Below are positions 19,801 to 26,928 of a stretch of DNA of 64,000 bases, piece after piece (positions within the stretch are counted from its first letter, which is position 1; each line of letters begins with the position of its first letter). The notes under the pieces were generated by a model. It had not been told where the DNA came from. It saw only the letters and a program-made list of their open reading frames with translations, and did no database searches. Position numbers and translations under genes: made by a program. The stretch comes from Aureimonas phyllosphaerae. Lineage in GTDB: Bacteria; Pseudomonadota; Alphaproteobacteria; Rhizobiales; Rhizobiaceae. The stretch is from the NCBI RefSeq assembly GCF_900113065.1, contig NZ_FOOA01000005.1, positions 173,145 to 237,144 of the forward strand, in the 5' to 3' direction.

Positions 19801-20656
19801 GGAGGCGCGACTTGCCGGCGTGCGGCCGGACCTTCTGCCGCCCGTCCTCGAGGCGTCGGAGGCGGACGGGTTCGAGACCGGCGAGCCGGCGGTCGCCGCG
19901 CTGGTCGCCCGCTTGTCCGACGGGGCCGTCGCCCCGTTGGGAACGCTTGCCGCCGACTGGACCCTGGGGGCGGGAACGCTGCGCACCGCCCCGCTCCGCC
20001 GGGCCTTCGAGGGGGCCGCGCTGGATGGCACGGCGTCGTTCGAGATGCGCTCGGGTCAGGTCGACGCCGCTCTCGTGCTCAGCCTCGTTCCGCCCGCCGA
20101 CGACGCGGTCGCGGACGCGTCGCCCAGCGTCGGCTATCGCATCGCCGGTTCGTGGCGCGAGCCGACCGTCGAGCTGAACGTCCGGCCGCTTGCGACTTAT
20201 CTCTCGGCCCTCGGTGCGCGGCGCGAGGAGGAGCGGATCGAGGCGATCGAGGACGACCTGCGGGAGACGGTCCGGCTGCGGCGCGAGGCGCGGGTCTATC
20301 GCGAGCGCCAGGCGGTGCGGGAGACGTTGCGCCGGGAGCGCGAGGCGCGCGAGGCGGCCGCCCGCGAAGAGGCGGCGCGGCAGGAGGCGGAGCGAGCGGC
20401 GCGCGAGCGCGAGGAGACGGCGCGCCGGGAGGCCGAGGCTGAGGCGGCACGACGCGCGGAAGCGGCCCGTGAGGCCGCCGTCCGGGAGGAGGCCGCCCGG
20501 GCCGCCGCGGCGCAGGCCGCAAGGGAAACGCTTCCGACCGCTCCGTCCCGTCCCCCGCCATCCGACTTCGAACTGCAGCCGCTACCGACGCCCGCCGCAC
20601 CGCCTGCTGCAGGTTTCGGCGGCCTACCGGGCGTCTCGAACCCGAACGGCTTTTAG
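16889..20656 (+). CDS. Large AsmA-family protein with long charged C-terminal helix
   Basis: A 1255-residue envelope protein of the AsmA family, whose large members form bridge-like lipid-transport structures across the periplasm. One N-terminal membrane anchor (residues about 3-22) is followed by FIDWTSYRASFEAEASRILG, the classical AsmA start, and then about 1,100 residues of beta-rich repeats including the conserved C-terminal AsmA region near 930-1060 (RGRLTVEEARLAGVRPDLL). Residues about 1110-1215 are an Arg/Glu/Ala-only heptad stretch, followed by a Pro-rich end. This tail is unusual: it would lie in the periplasm and is almost wholly charged. AAGGAGG sits 8 nt before the ATG. It stands alone and no regulator is evident. 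Confidence 0.88.
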   Translation: MKLFIALGGLLVVVLLALLVGPSFIDWTSYRASFEAEASRILGQRVEVRGTASARLLPFPSLSFTDVVVGDDPADPVLTARAFRMDAELAPYLSGEIRIFDMQIDGPALSIPVEADGTIRWPVGPGAAPPEETVVLERIVVADGSALLADRRSGRRIALTDVNGILSAQSLRGPFAGSATLLADGEPLAVSLSTGTGAGEGRLAARLTIDSQRLDTRAAFDAIVSTIDGEPLAGGTLSVSSPIDPAASRDGKPPAILPPSRMTARLDVTPTSLRATDLRAEVGDPQQPYVATGSALIDVGSIPRFDLQLDGQAIDVDRIAPPAAPSGEAPGLAARIEALRAALARLPTPRMPGRVRLALPLVTVGDTTIRNVSLAGSPATEGWSLQSLSAELPGRTLVQASGVLRTDDEPGFRGDLLVAARQPAAFLGWAAGVSDPALARLQRAGFSADVELTPTDQRFDKLEIDLDGQSLKGSIRRAVRPEGRNTAVDLTGDGVDLEPLAALARMLALRDGASGEGERFEVQFSLGASRFGNFQAAGLDADFSLDRGLVDIAGFDARDFAGADIHLEGTLLDPFGTLRPDLSLEVSAEDPSRLAEFLRRRLPDSPLAETLSRRAATLGPLSLGGTATSQGTNRDDLALDLTGSAAGTDVALRLAIENGLAAAERNGRFGLDLSLAQADADVLLAQAGLSPLPIGGTVPLEAKLTASGMPGAAADVSLTLSSSGTETSADGTATIGADGLQAADLSLRLASEDAAPWATRLGLAYGQPLDGLPASGTARLSWANGSWTLDGLDGTIDGAAVAGTFSAPMGAPVTGTLALSALSLDWLGTLVTGVDLADATEPGAGTPVTFAAPLLPARAFQIALTASRADGLGLSLSRVAAEIAGDGARLAVSGLAAETGAGGRLTGAGEVRNAAGILSARLDMRLGDQPIETANGTFSGRLDVSGEVSGGGETWPSLLASLDGRGRLTVEEARLAGVRPDLLPPVLEASEADGFETGEPAVAALVARLSDGAVAPLGTLAADWTLGAGTLRTAPLRRAFEGAALDGTASFEMRSGQVDAALVLSLVPPADDAVADASPSVGYRIAGSWREPTVELNVRPLATYLSALGARREEERIEAIEDDLRETVRLRREARVYRERQAVRETLRREREAREAAAREEAARQEAERAAREREETARREAEAEAARRAEAAREAAVREEAARAAAAQAARETLPTAPSRPPPSDFELQPLPTPAAPPAAGFGGLPGVSNPNGF

Positions 20657-21499
20657 TGCGTCCAACAGAGCCTCCGGGCGGAGGGTTGGCGAGGGATCTG
20701 GGTTCAGTGCGAGGCGGCCGAGCGCGGCCCATGCAGCGCATGGACGAGCATCGGCGACGACGCCATGAAACCGAAGATCCGGAAAGCCGACCTCCACGAG
20801 GTTTCATTGGAGGCTTGAGTCGCGGGCTATCGCGAGCCGCCTTCCAATCACGGGTCATCGAGAAGCGGCCAGCGGTCCACAGCATGCCACTCTCGTCAAG
20901 CGCAGGGTCAAACGCCGCATTCGGGGTGCTCTCGTTCAGGAGACTTGGAGACTGCGCACCCCTGCGGCCGTCGCCCGTGCCCCGAGTTGACCCATGAGTC
21001 TCTGTGGCGGGAGGATCGAGTGCCGCCTTCGATTGGGGTGGACCGATCGAAACACCTTCGAGCCCGTCCGAAACGTCGGCCGGATCGGCTCGGCGGTGCT
21101 TCCCTCCGCCCTTTCGTTGCCGATCCTCGCCGATGCCTCCGGCAACGACTTCATTCGGTGTTGAGAGCGGCGAAAACTCCCCGCCGATCGTCCGCCAGCG
21201 TCTTTGGACGGGCTCTTCGAGTTTTAGATGATGGTCGGCCGCCCTCGGAGCTTGGCAGCGGGGCCGTATCGAACCGCAGCTTGGTCGGACGGGTACCAAC
21301 GGCTGCTTCCTCGCTCACGGCTGCCCGTTCGCTTGCAGAAGGCGATTCGAGGGCTCCAGGGGCACGGGCACTCTCTCGATGCGAAGACGGGATCGGGGAA
21401 GAGCAGCAGATCCGTCACGCAGAACTGACGTCTTGCCGGCAGATCGTTTCGAACACGGACAGAGGGGAAGCTCGAAGGGCGCGCCGTTACGGCGGCCAG
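20657..21499. other. 843-bp region without recognisable gene
   Basis: Frames on both strands are open in pieces only and give Arg/Pro/Ser-rich translations with no family resemblance and no ribosome site. No tRNA, hairpin terminator with U-tract or tandem repeat was seen. It lies where the RHH-DUF4169-sspB operon ends and the AsmA gene ends, so both neighbours run toward it. It may be a decayed gene or a structured RNA. Confidence 0.4.
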
Positions 21500-21724
21500 T
21501 CAGGCATCGATTTTCGCGCGAGACAGCGCGTCCGCCAGCACCCGAAGGCGGATCGCGGAGGACAGGTTGGTGTCCGGGCCCCGCTCGGCGTCGATCTCGG
21601 CGATCAGGGCGGCGAGGCTGGTGTGGCGGCGGGCTGCGATGGCGCGAAGCTCCACCCAGAACGCGTCCTCGAGGCTGATCGATGTGCGGTGGCCCCGGAT
21701 CGACAGCGAACGCTTCTCGGTCAT
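21500..21724 (-). CDS. Ribbon-helix-helix domain protein
   Basis: A 74-residue protein of the RHH_4 type found beside sspB in many Rhizobiales. The sequence KRSLSIRGHRTSISLEDAFWVELRAIAARRHTSLAALIAEIDAERG shows the beta strand (HRTSISLE) followed by two helices of a MetJ/Arc-like fold; about the last 20 residues continue as a helix. It could bind DNA as a dimer, but the target is unknown. Its ATG overlaps the stop of the DUF4169 gene by 4 nt (ATGA), so it is coupled to it and is the last gene of the sspB operon. Confidence 0.85.
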   Translation of the reverse strand: MTEKRSLSIRGHRTSISLEDAFWVELRAIAARRHTSLAALIAEIDAERGPDTNLSSAIRLRVLADALSRAKIDA

Positions 21725-21939
21725 GGCGCGGTCGGGTCGTCCGTCTCGCGACTGTGTTTGGCAGAGGGGTCGCGCCGGGCGGCGTCGAGCAGACGCTCGG
21801 CCCGTTCGGCCTCGCGGCGGGCCATCTCGCGCTCGGGCTTGGCGATCCCGTGGCGGGCGCGATTGCGCTCCGCCACCTCGGCATCCGCCGCGCGCGCGGC
21901 GCGCTTGCGGGCGAGGCGAAGGTTGATCACGTCGCCCAA
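21721..21939 (-). CDS. DUF4169 family small protein, TTG start
   Basis: A 72-residue basic, helical protein of unknown function. The family consensus begins GDVINLRLARKR, and here it is preceded only by TTG, so translation most likely initiates at this TTG 4 nt after the sspB stop. An alternative ATG at 21981 would overlap sspB by 38 nt and add non-conserved residues. The rest (RAADAEVAERNRARHGIAKPE) is a charged helix. Conserved linkage with sspB and the RHH gene is known in Rhizobiales; no activity is known. Confidence 0.8.
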   Translation of the reverse strand: MGDVINLRLARKRAARAADAEVAERNRARHGIAKPEREMARREAERAERLLDAARRDPSAKHSRETDDPTAP

Positions 21940-21943
21940 GGTG

Positions 21944-22549
21944 TCAGGGCTTCTTGCGGAAGGCGTCCAGCGAGACGACATCGGCCGAGGCCTTCTCGGC
22001 CTGCGCCTTTTCGTCCGCAGCTGCGGCGTCGCCCGTCTCGGACTTCGCTTCCTTGGCCGGCTTGGTCGGAAGCTTGGCGGCAGGCGCGGCCTTGGTCGGC
22101 AGCGGCTTCACGGCGGTGGCGTTCGGCGACACTGGGGCGAGGGCGGTGGGCGCGGGAGCGCCGGCCTCGTCCTGCGAGTTGGCAGCGTCCATGTCGCGCA
22201 CGTCGAACTCGAGTTCGAAATTGACCGCCGGATCGTAGAAGCCGCGGATCGCCGAGTAGGGGATCAGCAGGCGCTCGGGAATGTCGGAGAAGGACAGGCC
22301 GACCTCGAACGCATTGTCGTTGACCGTGAGGTCCCAGTACTGGTGCTGGATGACGATGGTCATCAGCTCCGGGTACTTCTCGCGCAGGCGCGAGGACAGG
22401 CGCACGCCGGGCGCCGAAGTCAGGAAGGTGATGAAGAAGTGGTGCTCGCCGGGCAGGCCGGTCTTGACGACCTCGCCCAGCACCTTGCGGATCACGCCGC
22501 GCAGGGCGTCCTGCGCCAGAACATCGTATCGGATAAGGTCCTGGCCCAT
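21944..22549 (-). CDS. sspB: SspB, alpha-type ClpXP adaptor for ssrA-tagged proteins
   Basis: A 201-residue adaptor protein that binds the tmRNA-encoded tag and tethers tagged substrates to the ClpXP protease. The substrate-binding domain spans residues about 5-140 (MGQDLIRYDVLAQDALRGVI, HHFFITFLTSAPGVRLS, FEVGLSFSDIPERLLIPYSA); a long Ala/Lys/Pro-rich linker follows, and the last residues (VVSLDAFRKK) form the ClpX-docking motif. AGGA lies 7 nt before the ATG. It is transcribed in the same direction as, and immediately after, the tmRNA gene, so tag and tag-reader are encoded side by side. Two small genes follow in the same operon. Confidence 0.95.
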   Translation of the reverse strand: MGQDLIRYDVLAQDALRGVIRKVLGEVVKTGLPGEHHFFITFLTSAPGVRLSSRLREKYPELMTIVIQHQYWDLTVNDNAFEVGLSFSDIPERLLIPYSAIRGFYDPAVNFELEFDVRDMDAANSQDEAGAPAPTALAPVSPNATAVKPLPTKAAPAAKLPTKPAKEAKSETGDAAAADEKAQAEKASADVVSLDAFRKKP

Positions 22550-22589
22550 CGGTGGTCCTGAATTCGCAACGCTCGACTGCGGGCGACGG

Positions 22590-22925
22590 GGCCCGAAAGG
22601 AAGTGGAGGTTTCTGTTGCCAGGCACCTCCGAGCCCCGCCTGAAAGTGCGAACCCTCAGGGCTTGATTTGAAGCTATCGCACCGCGTTAGGCGGCGAGAC
22701 GGGCTTCCGCATAGTTGTCGTTGGCAACTACTTTTTTAGCCCGATAACGGTGGTACAATGCCGAGCGAAAGAACGATCTTTACACCCTCGTCGATCCTAT
22801 TTCGCCCCCGCCTCAAACCAGCGCGAGGGCTGGGCTCAGGTGGAGGCGCCGGGTACCGCCCCCGGGTCCGAAAGGTTTATTCCATCGGCCGTTTATCGCC
22901 ATAGCCGGAGCAAGCCCCAGCCCGG
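22590..22925 (-). ncRNA. ssrA: Circularly permuted two-piece tmRNA
   Basis: On the minus strand the acceptor piece comes first and ends ...CGCCTCC-ACC at 22839. A 29-nt intervening segment (22810-22838) follows, then the coding piece beginning GGGGGCGAAATAGGATCGAC at 22809. GGGGGCG pairs perfectly over 7 bp with CGCCTCC (one G-U) to form the acceptor stem. The tag frame at 22725-22687 encodes ANDNYAEARLAA plus stop, with resume codon GCC after AAAGTAGTT. The terminal A of CCA is not encoded, since T follows CC. The T-arm loop reads GGCGGTA rather than the usual TTCGA type. Outer ends are approximate; a TATATT box at about 22930 could be the -10. Confidence 0.92.
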
Positions 22926-23065
22926 CGAATATAGGGTTTTGGCGCGCCGCTGAAAAGACGGGAAATCGGTTTTGATGGCCGATCGCGGCAAAGACGCGAA
23001 AGGGACTCGACTCCGCGCCGCAAAGGGTCGATCCATCGGGCCGTGATTGCGATGCCGGAGTGCCT

Positions 23066-23860
23066 ATGCGCGCCTATCTCGACCTTCTCGCCCGCGCGCT
23101 GAACGAGGGCACGGACCGCGGCGACCGCACCGGCACGGGCACCCGCGGCGTCTTCGGCCACCAGATGCGCTTCGACCTGGCCGAGGGTTTTCCGCTGGTC
23201 ACCACCAAGCGCCTGCATCTGCGCTCGATCATCCACGAACTTCTCTGGTTCCTGCGAGGCGAGACCAATATCGCCTATCTCAAGGACAACGGCGTGCGCA
23301 TCTGGGACGAGTGGGCCGACGAGAACGGCGATCTCGGTCCGGTCTACGGCTCGCAGTGGCGCTCGTGGCCCGACGGGCGGGGCGGGCACATCGACCAGAT
23401 CGCGAACGTGGTCGATCAGATCCGCAAGAATCCGAACTCGCGCCGCCTCATCGTCTCGGCCTGGAACCCGGCCATGGTGGACGAGATGGCGCTGCCGCCC
23501 TGCCACTGCCTATTCCAGTTCTATGTCTCGAACGGGCGCCTGTCCTGCCAGCTCTACCAGCGATCCGGCGACATCTTCCTCGGCGTCCCCTTCAACATCG
23601 CGTCCTACGCGCTCCTAACGCACATGGTGGCGCAGGTCACCGGGCTGGAGCCCGGCGACTTCGTCCATACGCTGGGCGACGCCCATCTCTACCACAACCA
23701 CCTCGAGCAGGCCCGCCTGCAACTGACGCGCGCGCCGCTGCCGCTGCCGCGCCTTCGGCTGAACCCGGAGGTCACCGACCTCTTCGCCTTCCGCTTCGAG
23801 GACATCGCGATCGAGGGCTACGAGGCGCACGGCCACATCGCCGCGCCCGTCGCGGTTTGA
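23066..23860 (+). CDS. thyA: Thymidylate synthase ThyA
   Basis: A 264-residue classical thymidylate synthase converting dUMP to dTMP with methylene-THF. The N terminus [20 protein letters not shown] and the RTGTGT loop match E. coli ThyA. The catalytic Cys is in [12 protein letters not shown] (about residue 146), followed by [20 protein letters not shown] (dUMP binding; the usual QRSCD Cys is Gly here, a known variation) and the conserved C terminus (IAAPVAV). The ATG is preceded by GGAG with 5 nt spacing; a GTG two codons upstream is less likely. Followed 10 nt later by folA, whose product regenerates THF from the DHF that ThyA makes. Confidence 0.97.
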   Translation: MRAYLDLLARALNEGTDRGDRTGTGTRGVFGHQMRFDLAEGFPLVTTKRLHLRSIIHELLWFLRGETNIAYLKDNGVRIWDEWADENGDLGPVYGSQWRSWPDGRGGHIDQIANVVDQIRKNPNSRRLIVSAWNPAMVDEMALPPCHCLFQFYVSNGRLSCQLYQRSGDIFLGVPFNIASYALLTHMVAQVTGLEPGDFVHTLGDAHLYHNHLEQARLQLTRAPLPLPRLRLNPEVTDLFAFRFEDIAIEGYEAHGHIAAPVAV

Positions 23861-23870
23861 GAGGGGCGGC

Positions 23871-24395
23871 ATGAGTGCGCTTCCCCTCGTCGCGGTGGTC
23901 GCGACCGCCGCCAACGGCGTGATCGGCTTTCAAGGCGGCATGCCCTGGTCGGTGCCCTCCGACCTCCGGCGCTACCGCGCGCTCACCATGGGCAAGCCGA
24001 TGATCATGGGGCGGCGGACGCTCGAATCGATCGGCCGCGTCCTCCCGGGGCGCGACACGATCGTCCTCACCCGCGCGTCCGAGCCGCCCTTCGAAGGCGC
24101 GATTCTTGCAAGGTCCCCGGACGAGGCGATCGCCCTGGCGGCCCGAGCGGCGGATCGCCGCGGCGCGAACGAAATCGTGATCGCGGGTGGCGGTGAGATC
24201 TACCGCGCGTTCCTGCCGCGGACGATCCGCGTCGAGCGGACGGTAATCGGGGCGGAGCCCACCGGAGACGCCTTCTTTCCCGACCTTGCCGCCGCCGGTT
24301 TCCGGCTCGTGGCAGAGGAGAACGGCGCTGCCGACCCGCGCGACAGCGCGCCGACGCGCTACGAGCGCTGGGAGCGGGCGTCCTCGCCGCGCTAA
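23871..24395 (+). CDS. folA: Dihydrofolate reductase
   Basis: NADPH-dependent reduction of dihydrofolate to tetrahydrofolate by a 174-residue enzyme. Visible: VVATAANGVIGFQGGMPWSVPSDLRRYR with the catalytic Asp in PSDL, GKPMIMGRRTLESIGR (NADPH binding), and IAGGGEIYRAFLP. A ribosome site GAGGGGC precedes the ATG; the gene is 10 nt from thyA and surely co-transcribed. The C terminus YERWERAS is the usual final strand. The 135 bp to hflK contains a probable separate promoter for that operon. Confidence 0.96.
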   Translation: MSALPLVAVVATAANGVIGFQGGMPWSVPSDLRRYRALTMGKPMIMGRRTLESIGRVLPGRDTIVLTRASEPPFEGAILARSPDEAIALAARAADRRGANEIVIAGGGEIYRAFLPRTIRVERTVIGAEPTGDAFFPDLAAAGFRLVAEENGAADPRDSAPTRYERWERASSPR

Positions 24396-24530
24396 CCATG
24401 GCAGGAGAGCTGCCGATCATTCGCCCGTGACGCGCGTTGAAACGCGATTTTGCGGTTCCTATAAGGAGTTGACGACGTGGCGTGCCGGGTTTGCGGGGCG
24501 CGCGCGAAAAGTTCGGACGGAAGGACATCC

Positions 24531-25769
24531 ATGCCCTGGAGCAATCAGACGGGGAACGGCGGCTGGAAAGGCGGCGGTGGCGGCGGCCCTTGGGGGCAGG
24601 GACCGCAAGGACCGCGCCCCGGCGGCAACAACAACTCGCCTGATCTCGAGGACATCCTGCGCCGGGGTCAGGACCGCCTGCGCCGCGCGATGCCGGGCGG
24701 CGGCGGCGGTCGCGGCCAGGGCGCCGGCGGCGGCGCGGCGATCGCGGGTCTGGCGGTCGCCGGCCTTGCGGTCGTCTGGCTCCTGAACGCGGTCTACACG
24801 GTGCAGCCCGACGAGGTCGGCGTCGAGCTCCTGTTCGGCAAGCCGAACGAGCAGCTGTCCGAGCCCGGCCTCCATTTCGTCCTGTGGCCTTTCGAGACGG
24901 TCGAGACCGTGAAGACCTCCGAAAGCCAGATGGTGATCGGCTCCAACCAGGGTGGTGACGGTTCCGGCCTGATGCTCTCGGGCGACCAGAACATCGTCGA
25001 CGTGCAGTTCACCGTGAACTACCAGGTCGCCAACCCCGACAACTTCCTGTTCAACGTGCAGGACCCGCCGGCCCTCCTGCGGCAGGTGGCCGAGAGCGCC
25101 ATGCGCGAGGTCGTCGGCCGCCGTCCGGTCGAGGATATCTTCCGCGACGACCGGGCCGGCATCGCCGAGCAGGTCCGAGCGATCACGCAGGACACGCTGA
25201 ACACCTACGGCGCCGGCCTTCAGGTCAACGCCATCACCATCCAGGACGCCGCGCCCCCGTCCGACGTCGCCGACGCCTTCGAGGAGGTGCAGCGCGCCGA
25301 GCAGAACGAGGCGCAGTTCGTCGACGAGGCACGCCGCTACCAGAACGAGCAGCTCGGCCGCTCGCAGGGCGAGGCGGTGCAGATCCGCGAGGACGCCGCC
25401 GCCTACAAGAACCGCGTCGTGCAGGAGGCGCAGGGCGAATCGCAGCGCTTCACCGCCATCCTCGGCGAATACGAGAAGGCGCCGGAGATCACCCGCCAGC
25501 GCCTCTACTTCGAGACGATGGAAGGCGTTCTCGGCAATTCGTCGAAGGTCATCATGGACCCGTCGGCCGGCGGCGGACAGGGCGTCGTGCCCTACCTGCC
25601 GCTGAACGAACTGCCGCGCCCCGGCGCCCAGAGCCCCAACGCCGTCGGCGGCACGCGCACCATCCAGCCGAGCAACACCAACACGCCCGATTCCAGCGTG
25701 CCGGTGCCGGGCCAGAACGGGAACGTGCAGGGCACCAACCTGTCCAGCATCCAGGGGACCGGCCGATGA
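24531..25769 (+). CDS. hflK: HflK, SPFH-domain modulator of FtsH
   Basis: A 412-residue bitopic inner-membrane protein that with HflC forms the large periplasmic cage around FtsH. The N terminus is Gly/Asn/Trp rich (PWSNQTGNGGWKGGGGGG), then one transmembrane helix at about residues 65-85 (AIAGLAVAGLAVVWLLNAVYT), the SPFH/band-7 domain (VQPDEVGVELLFGKP...), and a long helical region ending in a polar Asn/Thr/Pro tail. The start is the ATG behind GGAAGGACATCC. The stop overlaps the hflC start by 4 nt (ATGA). Confidence 0.95.
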   Translation: MPWSNQTGNGGWKGGGGGGPWGQGPQGPRPGGNNNSPDLEDILRRGQDRLRRAMPGGGGGRGQGAGGGAAIAGLAVAGLAVVWLLNAVYTVQPDEVGVELLFGKPNEQLSEPGLHFVLWPFETVETVKTSESQMVIGSNQGGDGSGLMLSGDQNIVDVQFTVNYQVANPDNFLFNVQDPPALLRQVAESAMREVVGRRPVEDIFRDDRAGIAEQVRAITQDTLNTYGAGLQVNAITIQDAAPPSDVADAFEEVQRAEQNEAQFVDEARRYQNEQLGRSQGEAVQIREDAAAYKNRVVQEAQGESQRFTAILGEYEKAPEITRQRLYFETMEGVLGNSSKVIMDPSAGGGQGVVPYLPLNELPRPGAQSPNAVGGTRTIQPSNTNTPDSSVPVPGQNGNVQGTNLSSIQGTGR

Positions 25770-26806
25770 GCAACCGCGTCTATGCTTCGCTCGCGGTCGT
25801 CCTCGCCGCACTGTTCGTTCTCTACAATTCCGTCTTCATCGTGCGCGAGGGCAACCAGGCCGTCGTCACGCGCTTCGGTCAGATCCAGCGCGTCGTTACC
25901 GAGCCGGGCCTCTACTTCAAGCTGCCGCTAAATTTTGCGGGCGCCGACAACATCCAGGTCCTGCCGAACCGGCTTCTGCGCCTCGACCTCGACAACATGC
26001 GCGTCCAGGTCTCGGGCGGCGCCTTCTACATCGTCGACGCCTTCCTCGTGTACCGCATCAACGATGCGGCGCGCTTCCGACAGGCCGTGTCGGGCTCGGT
26101 GGACCAGGCCGAGCAGCGCCTGCGCAACCGCTTCGATGCGGCCGTGCGCCGGGTCTACGGTCTGCGCAACTTCGAATCGGCACTGTCCGAGGAGCGGGCG
26201 CAGATGATGGTCGAGGTTCGCGACCAGATCCGCCCCGATGCCACGCAGCTCGGCATCGATCTCGTGGACGTGCGCATCCGTCGCACCGACCTCACCGACG
26301 ACGTCTCGCAGCAGACCTTCGCGCGCATGCGCGCCGAGCGTCTGGCCGAAGCCGAGCGGGTTCGCGCCCGCGGCCGTGTGTCGGCCCGCGAGATCCGCGC
26401 CGCGACCGACCGCTCGGTCTCGGAGACCGTGGCGGGCGCCCGGCGCGATGCCGAGGTGCTGCAGGGTGAGGGCGAGGCCGAGCGCTCGTCGATCTTCGCC
26501 AATGCCTACCAGCGCGACCCGGAATTCTTCCAGTTCTACCGCGCGATGCAGGCCTATCGCACGGCGCTGGAGAACGGCGGCACCACCATGCTGCTGCGCC
26601 CGGACTCGGAGTTCTTCCGCTACTTCGACAACGCCGGTGGACCGGGGGTGGCACCGGGCAGCGCGCCGACGGCAAGCGTTTCCCCTGAGGCGCCGGCTGC
26701 AGCGCCCGCCGCAACGCCGGCGCCGCCTGCAGCGGCCGCAGCGCCGGTTCCTGCGGCGCCGGCTGCCACGCCTGCCGCGCCGGCGGCACCCGCCCTGGCC
26801 AACTGA
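25766..26806 (+). CDS. hflC: HflC, SPFH-domain modulator of FtsH, with Ala/Pro extension
   Basis: A 346-residue partner of HflK. An N-terminal membrane helix (VYASLAVVLAALFVLYNSVF) is followed by the SPFH domain (VREGNQAVVTRFGQI) and the helical segment TFARMRAERLAEAERVRARG typical of HflC. The last 60 residues are an Ala/Pro-only tail not found in the E. coli protein. Translation is coupled to hflK. A strong hairpin terminator at 26823 follows, though degP lies in the same direction, an order conserved in Alphaproteobacteria. Confidence 0.95.
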   Translation: MSNRVYASLAVVLAALFVLYNSVFIVREGNQAVVTRFGQIQRVVTEPGLYFKLPLNFAGADNIQVLPNRLLRLDLDNMRVQVSGGAFYIVDAFLVYRINDAARFRQAVSGSVDQAEQRLRNRFDAAVRRVYGLRNFESALSEERAQMMVEVRDQIRPDATQLGIDLVDVRIRRTDLTDDVSQQTFARMRAERLAEAERVRARGRVSAREIRAATDRSVSETVAGARRDAEVLQGEGEAERSSIFANAYQRDPEFFQFYRAMQAYRTALENGGTTMLLRPDSEFFRYFDNAGGPGVAPGSAPTASVSPEAPAAAPAATPAPPAAAAAPVPAAPAATPAAPAAPALAN

Positions 26807-26822
26807 CCGGACCAAACCTCAG

Positions 26823-26853
26823 AGCCCGCCGCGTCCCCCGCGGCGGGCTTCTT
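26823..26853 (+). terminator. Hairpin terminator after hflC
   Basis: An 11-bp perfect stem AGCCCGCCGCG / CGCGGCGGGCT with a 5-nt loop, followed by TTCTT. It would end or attenuate hflKC transcription before degP. Confidence 0.65.
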
Positions 26854-26928
26854 GATTCCAACGCTTTTATCGGCTTGCCTCCTTCGGGCGGTCTGCCGCC
26901 GCCATGCCCCCGGCCGAGGAACTTCCGG

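Noticed and set aside
20079..21299. 406-codon minus-strand frame across the end of the AsmA gene
   Set aside because: It is mostly the antisense of AsmA, and its remaining part is Arg/Pro/Ser-rich without domain features.
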